The translations under genes were made by a program, and so were the position numbers. Below are positions 11,996 through 22,738 of a DNA stretch of 64,000 nt, one piece after another. Location of the stretch: the NCBI RefSeq assembly GCF_040412425.1, contig NC_089781.1, forward strand, positions 51,781,227-51,845,226, in the 5' to 3' direction. Source of the DNA: Macrobrachium rosenbergii (lineage: Eukaryota > Arthropoda > Malacostraca > Decapoda > Palaemonidae). A model generated the notes under the pieces. The model searched no databases, was not told where the DNA came from, and saw only the letters and a program-made list of their open reading frames with translations. Each line of letters opens with the position of its first letter. Within the stretch, counting starts at the first letter, position 1.

Positions 11996-12415
11996 TGTAA
12001 GGTGTCAAAGAAACGAGCAGGTAAAAGTTACTGCTACTTTATTACAGATCCAGGCAGTTTATATGGCGGCCGACTGACGCCGCCCGCAAAGACAATGGAA
12101 TTGACTGTGACCTGAGGTCGAAACAATAAACAATAATATGCAGAACGAGTACAAATTACAATACAAAACATACAGAACTTCAATATGGATACAGTCTTGA
12201 TGCCTGTGAATGAAGAAACATGTGATACATGATGTGTGACATTTGTATAAATACGTATAAAGTAAAAATGGTTAAAATCGTGACCTGGCACGTTTTAGGC
12301 GTGACTAATTGAGTTTGAAGAAAATGGGAAGTCACCAAAGAAAACATGCTCAGCGGAGACTTAATTAATGGCATGCCAGAAAACACTACGCTGGCGCCGA
12401 TGTGGTGACTTTACA
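11996..12415 (-). repeat. 5' LTR of E1
   Basis: 420-bp LTR starting TGTAAAGTCACCACATCGGC and ending CACCTTACA on the minus strand. It is followed by the primer-binding site GTGGTGACCCG. It retains the TATA-to-AATAAA region (here TATATGGCGG, one change from the E5 TATA). Confidence 0.87.
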
Positions 12416-12428
12416 GTAGTATCACCAA

Positions 12429-13530
12429 CTAATGCCACGGAATAACTTTGTCACGACCTTTATAAATCTTTAACATATTTATGTGACACAACTGGTAGGG
12501 TCTCCTCCTTTCAGGAGTTTCAACTAAATAATTAACATCACTTAATTTCTTTAAAATTTTCCACAGTCCTGAAAATGAAGCTTTTAAAGGGTTTCCTGGA
12601 ATGGGAAGCAATACTAAAACATTATCACCCACTACAAAATTACGCTCCTTAGTCTTTCCGTCAAAAAAGTATTTCATTTTTGTTTGGCTACACAATAAAT
12701 TTTTACCAGCAAACTTCCAAGCCTTCTTCAATTTATCACCCAAATTACTAACATAATCTAATAAATTCATATCAGGCGTCCCCCTCCCAAGATTCTGAAC
12801 CACATCCAATGGACCACGAACACAGTGACCAAAAATAAGGCTGAAAGGTGAAAATCCCAAAGATTGACTCGGCACTGACCGAAATGCAAATAATAAATAA
12901 GGTAGTTCCTTATCCCATTTGGAACCATTAACCAAACAATACTTTTTTATCATAGACTTCGTGGTTTGATGAAATCGCTCCAAAACACCTTGACTTTCAT
13001 AATGGTACGCAGAAGAAGTCACATTTAATTCTTAATTCAGCCATCTTCTCCCTAAATAATTTACTCAGAAAAGTAGACCCCCAATCAGACTGAATTACTT
13101 TCGGCATTCCGAACCTGGTGAAAAATTCAATTAATACTTCAACAATCTTAACAGTTTTTACATTTCGTAGTGGTATTGCCTCAGGATATCGAGACATCCT
13201 ATCCATAATTGTTAAAATATACTGATTGCCACTCTGAGTTTTCGGCAGAGGACCAACCACGTCAATAATTACCTCTCTGAAAGTTTCAGAAACAACAGGA
13301 ATAGGATGTAATGGTGCCTTTGGAATTGGCTGATTAGGCTTCCTGACCTTTGACAAACATCACAATTTACAAATTTTTAACATCAGCTTTCATCTTAGGC
13401 CAAAAAATAACTTTCACACAATTTACGAGTAGTTTTGAAAACACCAAATGACCAGCCAAACCATTTTCATGAGCCAATGTCATTAACTCCTTTCGATAAA
13501 CAAAAGGAACCATAATCTGTTTAACAATTT
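12429..13530 (-). pseudogene. Gmr1-like integrase, located upstream of RT
   Basis: Minus strand. The zinc-binding domain lies near 13,370-13,510 (LAHENGLAGHL ... WPKMKADVKN). The core follows at 12,997-13,356: FREVIIDVVGPLP (first Asp), MDRMSRYPEAIPLR, PKVIQSDWGSTFLS (second Asp). At 12,429-13,022 are the Glu helix (SSAYHYESQGVLERFHQT), PYLLFAFRSVPSQSLGFSPF and the C-terminal LVLLPIPGNPLKASFSGLW..LVETPERRRPYQLCHINMLK. The HINMLK ending matches Gmr1-type integrases. Two frameshifts are visible (around 13,000-13,040 and 13,360). It is followed, after the E1 insertion, by the RT at 7,105, so integrase precedes RT. Confidence 0.87.
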
Positions 13531-13599
13531 CACAACCTGTGTTAATGGCATCAAAAAGGTCTACTTATTCTATACAAAATATTATTAATTATCTTAAAT

Positions 13600-14101
13600 C
13601 GAGGGACAGTCAAATCAGTAATTTCGCCAGACTCAACTGGCAGGTCTTTAAAATCTGCTTTCTGAGTTGTAACAAGTTCCACTTAGTAGTCCAATTAAGT
13701 TTATTATCCAACACACCACTATCTACAACTAAGCTATCACTACGATCTAAACTACTCAAATCAACATCAACTACCGACTCGGCGAGTCAACACTACTAGC
13801 CTTCGATCGAGTGACTACAGATATTTCATTACTGGAATTTAATACAACAGGAAAGCTTTTATTTATTAGGGCGACATCATTCCCTAACACCAGATCCACA
13901 TCTTTAATAGGAAATTTATCAATAATGGCCAATTTTAAATAACCTGAAAAAGACGGGCATGATAAATAAAACTCTCAACCGGGTAAGACCTGACCGTATC
14001 TGGAAACCACTTAACAAAACATATTCCTTATCTGAACATTCTAAATCAATAGGTAAAGATTCTCTGAGAATTAAAGGCTGAGCAGCCCCAGTGTCACGCA
14101 A
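13600..14101 (-). pseudogene. Gmr1-like protease and protease-integrase linker
   Basis: At 13,919-14,101 the minus strand reads LRDTGAAQPLILRESLPIDL (frame start taken at MRDTGA); DTGA is the aspartic protease active site. Downstream (to about 13,850) KDVDLVLGNDVALI-type residues in another frame correspond to the flap/GND end of retropepsin. The remaining 13,600-13,850 is Ser-rich linker. A frameshift separates the halves. Confidence 0.7.
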
Positions 14102-14259
14102 AAAATTTTAACCTTTCTTTGCTCAGTCAATTCCCAGAGCGAACAAAACTATTAGTCAAAAATTTCTGAAAAGGAACCAGTGACTTGTTGCCTAGTCATT
14201 GATTATTAGAGTTCTCAGCCACTGACTCGTTCTCATTCTTTCGAATGGCCATTACCGGT

Positions 14260-15395
14260 CGTCTTTTGGACCTTTGTGACCTTTTAAATGCATAACATGC
14301 TCTTGACGTGTCCCTTCTTATGACAGAAGAAACAAGTCAAAGTTCTCAATTTCTCCGGGTTATCTGTGGTCTGCCTTCTATAGCTGTTAACAGGAGTAGT
14401 ACGAGAACCATAATTATCATTAGGCCTGTTATACCTGTTCTGGTTACTATTCCTGTTAACTCTCACCCAACCAGACTTCTCATTTCTGGGTACCTCCCTA
14501 TCACATTTTTATGAGAGAGGAGGTACTCATCACTGCAATAGCCACCTCCTGCAAAGTTTCTAATTTTAACTCTTCGAGGTGTACCTTCACCTCATTAGGC
14601 ACGGACCTTTTAAACTCCTCAACCAAAATCAATTCTTTTAATTTCTCAAAGTCTGTCACCTCCTTAGACTTTAACCAGTCGCCAGCAAATTGCTCTTTAG
14701 CCCTGGCGAACTCTACAAAAATCTGCCCTCTTTCCTTCTCTAAATTACGGGCGTTGTCGGTAGCTTCCGGTACCAACTAAATAAGCCTTCAAAACTATGG
14801 CCTTCACAGAATCATAATCTGAGGACAGCTCTTCGTCCAAGGTAACGTAAACTTTCTGGGCCTTACCTAACAACTTACTCTGAATAAGAGTGGTCCAATA
14901 CTCCTTTGGCCACTCCAACCTTGAGGCTATCCTCTCAAAAAGAAACAAAAACTCTGCCACGTTGACTTCCTGAAAATTTGGGACTAACTTTAGAGCTTCA
15001 GTTAGATTAATACAAGGCTTTGCAGACACATTATGTTGGGAAGAAGAAGAACCCTATTACTCAATGCTTGCATAGCAAGTTCGTGCTGTCTCTCTCTCTC
15101 TCTCCTCAGCCTTCAACCTTTGGAGATCTATTTCCATTCTTTTCAACTGAATCTGCCTATCTAAAATTTCTACTGACACCGCTTCCTCCACCTGCCTAGT
15201 CTCTGGTTTACCTTTTGCCTTCATCACCTTAACCTTTTCATAAACATTAAGAAGCAACAAGCCCTTCCTAACAGACCCAGGATTTTCAATTTCAAAAAAT
15301 TCTGCTACACACTCTAAATCTGGCTTATTCAAGTCCTCCAACCTGTCCTGCCACCCCTCTCCACTCAAGAGCTCCGGGATATTCAAATCAGCCAT
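14260..15395 (-). pseudogene. Gmr1-like gag (SCAN-related capsid plus zinc knuckle)
   Basis: Four minus-strand frames in order: 15,057-15,395 (MADLNIPELLSGEGW start and a charged coiled coil ending in an E-R-rich run encoded by a TC microsatellite); 14,745-15,029 (VPNFQEVNVAEFLFLFERIA, LEWPKEYWTTLIQSKLLGKA); 14,501-14,776 (VEFARAKEQFAGDWLKSK, ELILVEEFKRSVPNEVKVHL); and 14,284-14,466 with CFFCHKKGHVKSMLC, a CCHC knuckle with one extra residue. The VEEFKR/VPNEVKVHLEE helices are the part related to vertebrate SCAN domains, which derive from Gmr1-like capsids. A stop at 15,057 and indels near 14,760 and 14,490 break the gene. Confidence 0.83.
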
Positions 15396-15622
15396 ATTAA
15401 ATTAATTGCACACAAGTAAATATATGAATGTATCTCACAAAATATACCCAAAAACAAACCAATACACTGAACACCAATAACCACACAAATATCCTACCAC
15501 GGTCAAGAAAAAATTATAAACACCGATCAACACAAAAATATAGGAGAGAAGGTATTACTATGCTGCAAATACCCCAAGAATCCACTCTATACACTCAAGT
15601 GACTACAGGATCCGACAAATCC

Positions 15623-15640
15623 TGGCAAAAGGTCGCCAAA
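15623..15640 (-). promoter_or_regulatory. primer-binding site of the Gmr1-like element
   Basis: Directly after the 5' LTR the minus strand reads TTTGGCGACCTTTTGCC. TGGCGACC matches the start of binding sites in elements primed by tRNA-Arg (such as 412), but only eight bases agree, so the primer identity is tentative. Confidence 0.55.
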
Positions 15641-16611
15641 TGTTATGGGCCCATGCCCATCAAACATACACAAGTCTCTTAAAATACAAATAAAGTCACT
15701 AACGACCAAGTCCACAATAGGTGGAATGGCCGCAACAGAGTGTACAGAGATGGAATCAAGGAGGATAAAGAAAAAAATGAAAATAAAACCTTAATATTTA
15801 ATACAAACTTTTAGAAAGAAATGACCACTGAGCCTCTTACAAAATACATTAAATAAACAAAAAATCAACCATACACTGAAAACATCGTATAACAAACACA
15901 CTTACACCAAATTAAGATAGACTATGCAATTACACTTTAAAGAGAGGGCTCTGAAAGTAATAGAATGTCGAAAAGACAGAATAGCCTAACTTATTACACA
16001 CTAAACATTTATAAAAAAATAAATTGCTTCCCTTAAGTGAGCTCTGAACGGTGGTAGTGGCAAACACAGCCTTCAAATTACGGGTCGAGGGGAATAATAT
16101 AATTTCCTAGGACCTTACCAAACGTAAGAGAGGTCCCCTTGGCAGAATAACTAAACAAGGGCGTAGACTGGAGAATAAATCACTTTAACGTCGCAAGACG
16201 ATCAACGGACACGGCCGTCCGACAGGTAATCACACCTTACCAGTTGGCAGAGAGGTCCCCTTGGCTAATAACTGGGCCAAGGGCGCTGACTGGAGATCAA
16301 TCAATCTCTCGAAGGAGGACAGCAGCAGCAACTGAAGACAGGCAGATCTCGTAAATCTCAGGTAAATTCCAAATTAAGTCCAGCCCTCACAATATTAATG
16401 GTTCAGAAAACGACTGACTACTCCTGGCCAGACAGCGCCGAATACAGCTCCAACACCACACGTGAAAATAAAACAAGCTCATTGTAATTAAAACTATACA
16501 ACAAGTCAGAGATGGAGGAGGAAACAGGGTCATTACGTTCCAAAAATAATTACAGCCAAAGTGACTTATTCAAAACAAATTAATTTATGTTAAATTAAAC
16601 ACATACTGACA
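15641..16611 (-). repeat. 5' LTR of the Gmr1-like element
   Basis: 971-bp direct repeat of 3,412-4,383 with the same TGTCAGTATG start (minus strand) and a GGGCCCATAACA end. Small indels distinguish the two, for example a 4-base extension at the end and missing single bases. Confidence 0.88.
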
Positions 16612-16915
16612 CTATCCACACCTGGCCACCAAACATAAGTTCTAGCAATTGACTTGGATCTCACTATACCTTGGTGGTCAGCGTGTATTTCTGATAAAAC
16701 CCTACTTCTTAGTGCATTTGGAATCACTACTCTTGATCCTCTCAGGATACAATCTTGTGTGACACTCAATTCATTCCAAATCTCTTTGTATGGTTTACAA
16801 TTGACATCGTCTGCACAAATATCTCTGCCAGTTGTTAGACTCTGTACTACTTTCATGAGTACTTGGTCTTTTTTTTTGTACCTTGTGCTATTTTCTTAGT
16901 TGTAAAAAGGTAAAT
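16612..16915 (-). pseudogene. Mag-like integrase, zinc-binding N-terminal part
   Basis: The minus-strand frame at 16,590-16,856 runs from MKVVQSLTTGRDICADDVNC to RGSRVVIPNALRSRVLSEIH, ADHQGIVRSKSIARTYVWWP and GVD, i.e. the region just before and including the first half (His side) of the integrase zinc domain. It stops at the Gmr1-like 5' LTR (CTAT duplication); the catalytic core resumes at 3,411. The interruption is a clean insertion, not decay. Confidence 0.8.
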
Positions 16916-17660
16916 TATATGCAGAAATTAAAAGGATACTTTCATCATGTTCTTCTGGTGCTTTGTCCACAGGCAATCTCGACAAAGCGTCTGCATTACC
17001 CATCTTTGATGTTGGTCTATACTCTATAACCGAGTCATATGCAGCTAATATTATTGCCCAACGTTGCAGTCTTGCAGCTACTAACGCACACGCAAGCTTG
17101 CTTTTGGACCCAAAATCATAAACAATGGTTTGTGGTCTGTAACTAACGTGAACTTTTTACCATAGAGATACATATGGAACTTCTTTACTCCATACACTTA
17201 GTGCTAATGCTTCTTTTTCAATTTGTGAAAAAGGCTAGTTTCTTTCTGCTTTGTTTAATACTCTAGAGGCAAAAGCAATAGGTTTTTCTGTACCATCTGG
17301 CATTACATGTGCTAGTACTGCACCTAAACCCATGTTTGAGGCATCACAAACCAACTTTACTGGCAAATCCATTTGATAATGTACTAGGAATGTGGGTGAA
17401 GTCACTTCTGCTTTGATTCTTTCAAAGGATTTTTGACATTCCTTGTCCAATTCCATTTAACATCCTTGTTCAGCAAATTATGTAATGGGTGAGCAATTGT
17501 TGCTAAGTTCTGAATGAAATTTCCATAAAACGTTACTAAACCTAAAAATGATTGCAATTCCTTTACATTTTCTGGTACCTTTGCTGACTGTACTGCATTT
17601 ACCTTATCTTTTGTCTTGTGAATACCTTTACCATTTACAATAAAACCCAAATACTCTACT
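16916..17660 (-). pseudogene. Mag-like RT thumb and RNase H
   Basis: Minus strand. The frame at 17,402-17,650 has the RT connection (MGFIVNGKGIHKTKDKV, VKELQSFLGLVTFYGNFI). The frame at 17,235-17,456 starts RNase H (LPVKLVCDASNMGLGAVLAH, PIAFASRVLNKAERN). The rest, down to a SRLPVDKAPEEHDE-like ending near 16,970, is in shifted frames. The order and the ASNMGLGAVLAH motif are normal for K02A2.6-like polyproteins. Confidence 0.78.
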
Positions 17661-18711
17661 GAGTCAACTTCTAAAATACACTTACTCTTGTTGACTTTGA
17701 GATTATGTTCCTTCAGTTTCTTTAGAACTGCACGTAACCTTTCTCTGTGCTCTTCTTGTTTTTACCAGCTACTAGTATGTCATCAATGAAAATGAATACT
17801 CCCGACATACCTGCAAATATTTTGTCCATTGTTTGTTGCCAACTTGCCATATAGCTGGACTGTTAGCGACTCCATATGGAAGTCTTTTTGGACGATACAG
17901 CCCTAAATGTGTGTTTACAGCACATAACTTTTGGGAATTTTCATTCATGGAAAGCTGTTGAAATGCCTGTCTTGGATCTACCTTAGAAAATACATAGCAT
18001 CCTGACAAAGTTGCGAACATATCTTTGGGATTTGGCAATGGATGTTGAGCTACTTGCAGTTGTGGATTTAGTGTTACCTTGTAATCTCCACATAACTTGA
18101 CCATTGTCCTTAACAATCGGAACTAATGGTGTAGCCCAATCTGAATAATCTATCTTTTCCCACGAACCTTCATTTTCTAACCTTCTAATTTCAGTTTCCA
18201 CAGCCGTTTTCAATGCATATGGGACTGGTCTTGGAGCAAAAAATCTAAGAGTGGCATTCTCCTTTAAAACTATAACTGCTTGTACATTCTTTACTGTACG
18301 TACTCTGTCTTCAAAGACTTCTTTGTACAGATTAGTTATTGAAATTTCTTCTGTTGGTTCTTGTTTTGTACCTGTAACCCTTAGAATACTAGGCCAGTCT
18401 AATGTGATACATCTTAACCAATCTAGACCCAATAAGGTTTGTCCTTTACCTTTGACTACTGTCAATGGTAACTTGCCTATCTCTTGATTATTATACTGTA
18501 CTTTCACTTGTGATGAACCTACTACTTCTATGTTTGTACCATTGTAACTTTTGAGCACCTTGTCCGAAGGTCTTATTATTAGGTTAAGTATTGTTTGTGC
18601 AACTCTTTCTGAAATTAATGTCACGTCTGCAGCTGTATCAATCTGCATGGGTGTGAGTTTCCCATTTATTTCTATTTGAGCCATAAGACGTTCTTGTGCA
18701 TCTTTGTTCAC
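17661..18711 (-). pseudogene. Mag-like protease and reverse transcriptase
   Basis: A 242-codon frame (17,983-18,711) starts MNKDAQERLMAQIEINGKLT and carries the protease (MQIDTAADVTLIS, with Ala where Gly is usual after DT; then LLGLDWLRCI) followed by the RT N-terminus (FFAPRPVPYALKTAVETEIR, DYSDWATPLVPIVKDNG). The frame shifts near 18,110, and 17,772-18,116 continues the palm (LCGDYKVTLNPQLQVAQHPL, VFSKVDPRQAFQQL, RPKRLPYGVANSPAIWQ). The YIDD-type box is readable only in another frame near 17,780 (IFIDDILVAGK). It is inactive because of at least two frameshifts. Confidence 0.82.
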
Positions 18712-18737
18712 AGAATTAATGTGAAATGCAAATTCTT

Positions 18738-19446
18738 CTACTTCTGTTGTCTTATGTAGGCTACACTGTCTTCATTTGAACTTGAGCTGTCATTTGAATT
18801 CACAGTTCTATTAATATGTTTAGTGGTCTTTTGCTTGGCAAATTTACACTGACTTGTTAAATGACTATGTCTCTTGCAGTTATTGGGGGGGAGGAGACTG
18901 TCATTTTGAGCCTTACCTGCAATGACCTTTGATTGATAATTAACCATTTCTAATGCTCTTGCTATTTCCAGAACTTTTTGCAAGGTTAGTTTCTTTACTT
19001 GTAGCAATTGCTTTTGTAGCTCTTGTGAGATACTTCCTTCTATAACTCTCTCTATTAACCATCTCTTCTATATCAACAAATTCACAAGTAGCAGCTAATT
19101 TTTTTAACCTTGTCACAAAAGTGTCTATTTTCTCACCTGATGCTTGTGATGCTAGTACCTGATGACGCTCAAAGTATTTATTGACTTGAGGAACCTAAAA
19201 TAGTTTATGTAAGCCCTTCAATTGTGTCCTCAATGAACCATTCGTTAGATTCAAAGTTTTGAATACTTCCTGAACTTCCTTACCTGCAGTATGAAGCAAT
19301 AAAGCCTTCTGCTGCTTTTTATCAACTTTCCCTAGTGCTTCTAGGTTAATTTCAAAACTGCCTATCCACTGTTTCCATCTTGTACCCACTGATTTAGGAT
19401 CCTCTCCGATACTAAAGCAGTCTAGACTTTTGATATCTATCGGCAT
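18738..19446 (-). pseudogene. Mag-like gag
   Basis: Start MPIDIKSLDCFSIGED at 19,446 (minus) with the capsid fragment RWKQWIGSFEINLEALG and KKQQKALLLHTAGKEVQEVF. After a break at 19,195 the frame at 18,738-19,007 holds LEIARALEMVNYQSKVI and one Cys/His cluster (CKRHSHLTSQC), a degenerate nucleocapsid knuckle. A poly-G insertion at about 18,887 probably caused the lost zinc-knuckle spacing. Confidence 0.75.
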
Positions 19447-19749
19447 GTTTGCTTTTAGGTACTTGAAGTTTTGGTTGGGCTAGGAACTTGGAAGCATTTT
19501 GTACTTAGGCTAACAATGGAAGTTTTGAACCTAGGTTAGGCTATATTAGACTCTGTCAAACCTAGTTTATGAATTCCTACTAAATTTTTATCTAGGCTAA
19601 ACCGCCTTGTTTCATTGTTTACTCTTACAACTCCTACTTGGTACCCTGGTGTAGGCTATATTTGCATAGACCTACTTGAGCTCTTTTTTTTATTTATTTA
19701 TTTTTTTTTTTTTTTTACTCTGAACCAACCTATTTGTCCTTTCGGTAAA

Positions 19750-19805
19750 GGTAAATATGATGTATTTAGTATTTGAGGTTTGACTCGTCCCATCCTCGTC
19801 GCCAC
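19750..19805 (-). promoter_or_regulatory. primer-binding site and leader of the Mag-like element
   Basis: After the 5' LTR the minus strand reads GTGGCGACGAGGATGGGACG, the common TGGCGACGAGGATGG binding site of this group. The leader next to it (GTATTTAGTATTTGAGG-like on plus) is also present, slightly changed, inside both LTRs. Confidence 0.75.
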
Positions 19806-20271
19806 TGATGTGTTTGTATTTATAACACATACTACAATTCTTTAACTCTTACCTGCAAGGTAAATACGATGTATTTAGTATTTGAGTTCAGTCCCATTCT
19901 CATCGCAGATGTCCGAGGATGAAGGGCGATAGAAAAGCTATATCTTTCAGCTCGTGTTTTATTCTCTGCTACATTTGAGAAGAAGGCGGTAACAGATGTA
20001 TACAAAATACAAAAGCATATACAATGGAATCAGAACAAACATATGAGCATCGGAGCTCGATACATAATAAGGAATTATATTCTACATACATGAGGTAGAA
20101 CTTATAGGATCGAAGCCTGTGTGTTGGATTCGATACTAACACAATAATAACTGATCTCACTTATACTCTACAGCATTAGCAACATCTAGCTGCAGCTTTG
20201 AACTGAATGCGTCTACGGACGGCGTTATATAACATGTCTTGCACTTACGTTAAGACATAGCCTACATGACA
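19806..20271 (-). repeat. 5' LTR of the Mag-like element
   Basis: 466-bp direct repeat of 1,905-2,372, followed on its outer side by the AGTTG target duplication (20,272-20,276). Differences from the 3' LTR are few (single-base changes and a 3-base CCT insertion near the end). Confidence 0.88.
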
Positions 20272-20445
20272 AGTTGTTCACAAATTGTTGTAATAACCTG
20301 TCAATTCTATGGATAATCTCACTTGTGCCTTGAACTTTGGTTGTGATACATTCTGGATCTTCATCAGCTTTGTGTCCAAGGACTTCTACTGCATATATCC
20401 CTTGCAACACTGCAAAGGTCATAGAGTCAAGGATTAATTTATGAG
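20272..20445 (-). pseudogene. family D gypsy relic, continuation
   Basis: Resumes the family D element interrupted at 1,904: TTCATCAGCTTTG and the GTGTCCAAGG block match 24,660-24,725 in the left arm. Decayed, with no domain motif of its own. Confidence 0.5.
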
Positions 20446-21620
20446 ATTACTATTTGTTCTTTTGTATAATTCCTGTTAGAACCGTTTCCTGTTGCAGTTT
20501 CCAAAATAGACAAATTCTATATTTTTTCTTGATGTTCAAGAAACTTCAGTTAATATTTATTAATTTCATTATGTTTTGAAGAAATAATTGCTTAGCAAGT
20601 TGGTGAAATTTTTCATCATTTACCTATTTACTTGGTGTTCAAGATTATGTAACATCTACTTTGTGGTAATGCAGTGCAAATACAAGATTTGTCTGACCTG
20701 GAGGCGACCCTATTTTTGTAAGACAAACAGACAGACATAAGGCAAGCCTAACAGCACATTGTAAGTCGGCGTACACATACAGGAGAGTACATTGTTTTTG
20801 ATTCAACAGAATTTATTTTAACATTCGCTGACCAACCAGGAGCTGCCTGGAAAAACTCTGAATGACATTCGATAAACTATCTTTCTCTCTCTCTCTCTCT
20901 CCTGCTTTTTCCTCCCTAACACCACCAAGTTTAGCCTACCCATCATTTCTTCTGTCAGTTCATCGAAATTGCTGTTAAAACTTACACATAGACAACAGTT
21001 TGTGGATGGAGACAGTTCACTTACAAGAACGGATGAACTGATGGTATTACCTAAATATCTTCTGACTGACTAACAGGTAATTGTGCGTGTGGACAGGTTA
21101 GTGCTAATTTTTGTGACAGTTTGCGCTGTATTTCATCTGGGAAGCCTCTCAGATGCTCTGATCAGAACTATGAATATATTATGTATAGGCTTATTTATTT
21201 CACTGTTAGACCTTTCAACGCTATCTCTAGACTGTTATAAGTCCAAATCATACAATAAAAATCTAAAACAATATTTCCATTTGATACAGACAATCTGGTA
21301 CAGGCCTAGGCCAATGATGTCTTTTTATGATACGTGTTATTACTATAATAAAAGTAAACTCCACTGTCCAATTCATAAAAAAACTGAACCAACCCCTCAA
21401 TTCTAACTTAGACTCATTCATTAATACTGTATGAGAATGGACGTCTTTTTTTAATAAGAAATATCTAGTCTATAGTTTGTTACACCTTTTTACTTCTTTC
21501 CTATTATTAAGTGAATTGCTGCAAGAGTTAGCCTTCCACCCCCTCATCATATTACAAAAAAATGGCAAAACACTTTCCTATACGGCTAACTTCAACTTGT
21601 GATACATATTTGTTATATTG
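20446..21620. other. AT-rich noncoding DNA with a family D LTR-like fragment
   Basis: Around 20,465-20,600 the plus strand (TGTATAATTCC...GTTTCCTGTTGCAGTTT) resembles the start of the family D LTR at 58,997 (TGTATAGTTCC...ATTTCCTGTTACAGTTT). A short (TC)n tract lies at 20,884-20,902. No gene is seen; the 107-codon frame at 21,083-21,406 has no family features. Confidence 0.4.
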
Positions 21621-22700
21621 GTTTTAGGGATGTTTTTAACATAATAAATTACAACTCATTAACTTTACAATGAAATAGAATTATGCATAAAGTTACACAT
21701 ACAGCATCTATAAACTTGGTCAATTCGTACAATAACATAACCATGTATCAAACAAAATTTTCCCCTTCTTGGAGGAATGTTAGGCATTTGATTATTTATT
21801 GTTTTGAATAGATATGCTATGATAAAAGATAGAAATGAATGTATATCATTCTAATATATAACCATAAACAATAATTTCACTCTCCTAAATGTTGATGGGA
21901 ATACTATTCCTTACTGTGTATGATTACATCAGCAAAAAGTCTGAATTGACGTGTTGTGTAAGCTGTGAGCACTTCGAGTTACTTGAAGTGCAGTAGTTGC
22001 CATTTCTTAATTTAATCCCTATTTTCACCTAATACATTTATCCTCCAAGTGCCTTTTGGAAAAGAACTGTAAAGTTTTAATCTAGAATTTTCAGCCATTA
22101 TCTTCCAGGTAATCACTTATCTTCCATGTGCAGTGAAGTTTTGACAATTTGCACAATAATTAATTCCAACAGCTGGCATGTCCAAGGTGATATTTTGATT
22201 ATTCCAGCACAGCCAACAACATGCTGTTCTTCCTACACGATGTTGGTGATCTTGTAATAAATGACGTAGGATCGTGCGTGGGATCATTTAAACACCGTAG
22301 GAAAAAAGGGAATGTGTTTATTTACTTATTATATCATATAATGTCTTCAACCATATGCATGAACGGGCGGGGCAAGTGACTTGTGATTATCGCTGTTCGC
22401 ATGATGAAACAGTTGCCAGATGTGTCACGTATGTAAAATTAACAGTTATTTTTCGATATATATGCCTTTCATGGGTGTTTGCTCTTGTAAAGAAGTAGGT
22501 ATTAGAGTTAATCATTTGAGGTATAATGATGTATTATCTCAAATTCTATGCTATATGTACCAAAAGTTGCCAAATAGTGTTTTTTCGTTCTTATGCAGAT
22601 GCTGCTTTCCACATTGTTGCGTCATAAGTTGTTGTTCTTCTCTCTTGGTAATAATTTAGTAATAAACCTCATAGACAGAGATAGAGTGTTTGAGTGATGC

Positions 22701-22738
<38 letters not shown>

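Larger units (their letters stand above)
7390..12415 (-). mobile_element. CsRn1-like Ty3/gypsy element E1 (complete, frameshifted)
   Basis: A 5.03 kb element bounded by LTRs 7,390-7,807 and 11,996-12,415 (TGTAA...TTACA ends). It sits in the linker between the Gmr1-like integrase and RT. Internal order on the minus strand is gag, protease, RT, RNase H, integrase. The primer-binding site begins TGGTGACCC, fitting the 3' end of tRNA-Trp as in CsRn1/Kabuki elements. It belongs to the same subfamily as E5 (52,423-57,502). The 4-bp flanks do not match (TTGG at 7,386-7,389, GTAG at 12,416-12,419), so the usual target duplication is absent or was lost. Confidence 0.85.
3412..16611 (-). mobile_element. 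Gmr1-like Ty3/gypsy element (integrase before RT), itself interrupted
   Basis: Two 971-972 bp LTRs (3,412-4,383 and 15,641-16,611) and an exact 4-bp duplication CTAT (3,408-3,411 and 16,612-16,615) define the insertion, which cuts the integrase gene of the Mag-like element. On the minus strand the order is SCAN-like gag, protease, integrase, then RT and RNase H, followed by 1.5 kb without coding sequence before the 3' LTR. Integrase ahead of RT is the copia-type order known for the Gmr1 group of gypsy elements (Goodwin and Poulter described it from deuterostomes). Without E1 the element is about 8.2 kb. All domains carry stops or shifts. Confidence 0.82.
1905..20271 (-). mobile_element. Mag-like (K02A2.6-like) Ty3/gypsy element, split by a nested element
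   Basis: Two direct LTRs (1,905-2,372 and 19,806-20,271) bound a minus-strand gag-protease-RT-RNase H-integrase series. The element is flanked by an exact 5-bp target duplication AGTTG (1,900-1,904 and 20,272-20,276). A primer-binding site TGGCGACGAGGATGG follows the 5' LTR, and a purine tract (AAAGGGGGAGAG) precedes the 3' LTR. Removing the Gmr1-like insertion (3,412-16,611) leaves about 5.2 kb, a normal gypsy length. Protein style (YLILVDAYSKWLEV in the integrase, IDTAADVTLIS in the protease) resembles the K02A2.6/Mag group. Coding regions carry frameshifts, so this copy is dead. Confidence 0.85.

Noticed and set aside
21083..21406. 107-codon frame before the inverted repeat
   Set aside because: AT-rich, no family features, no supporting context.
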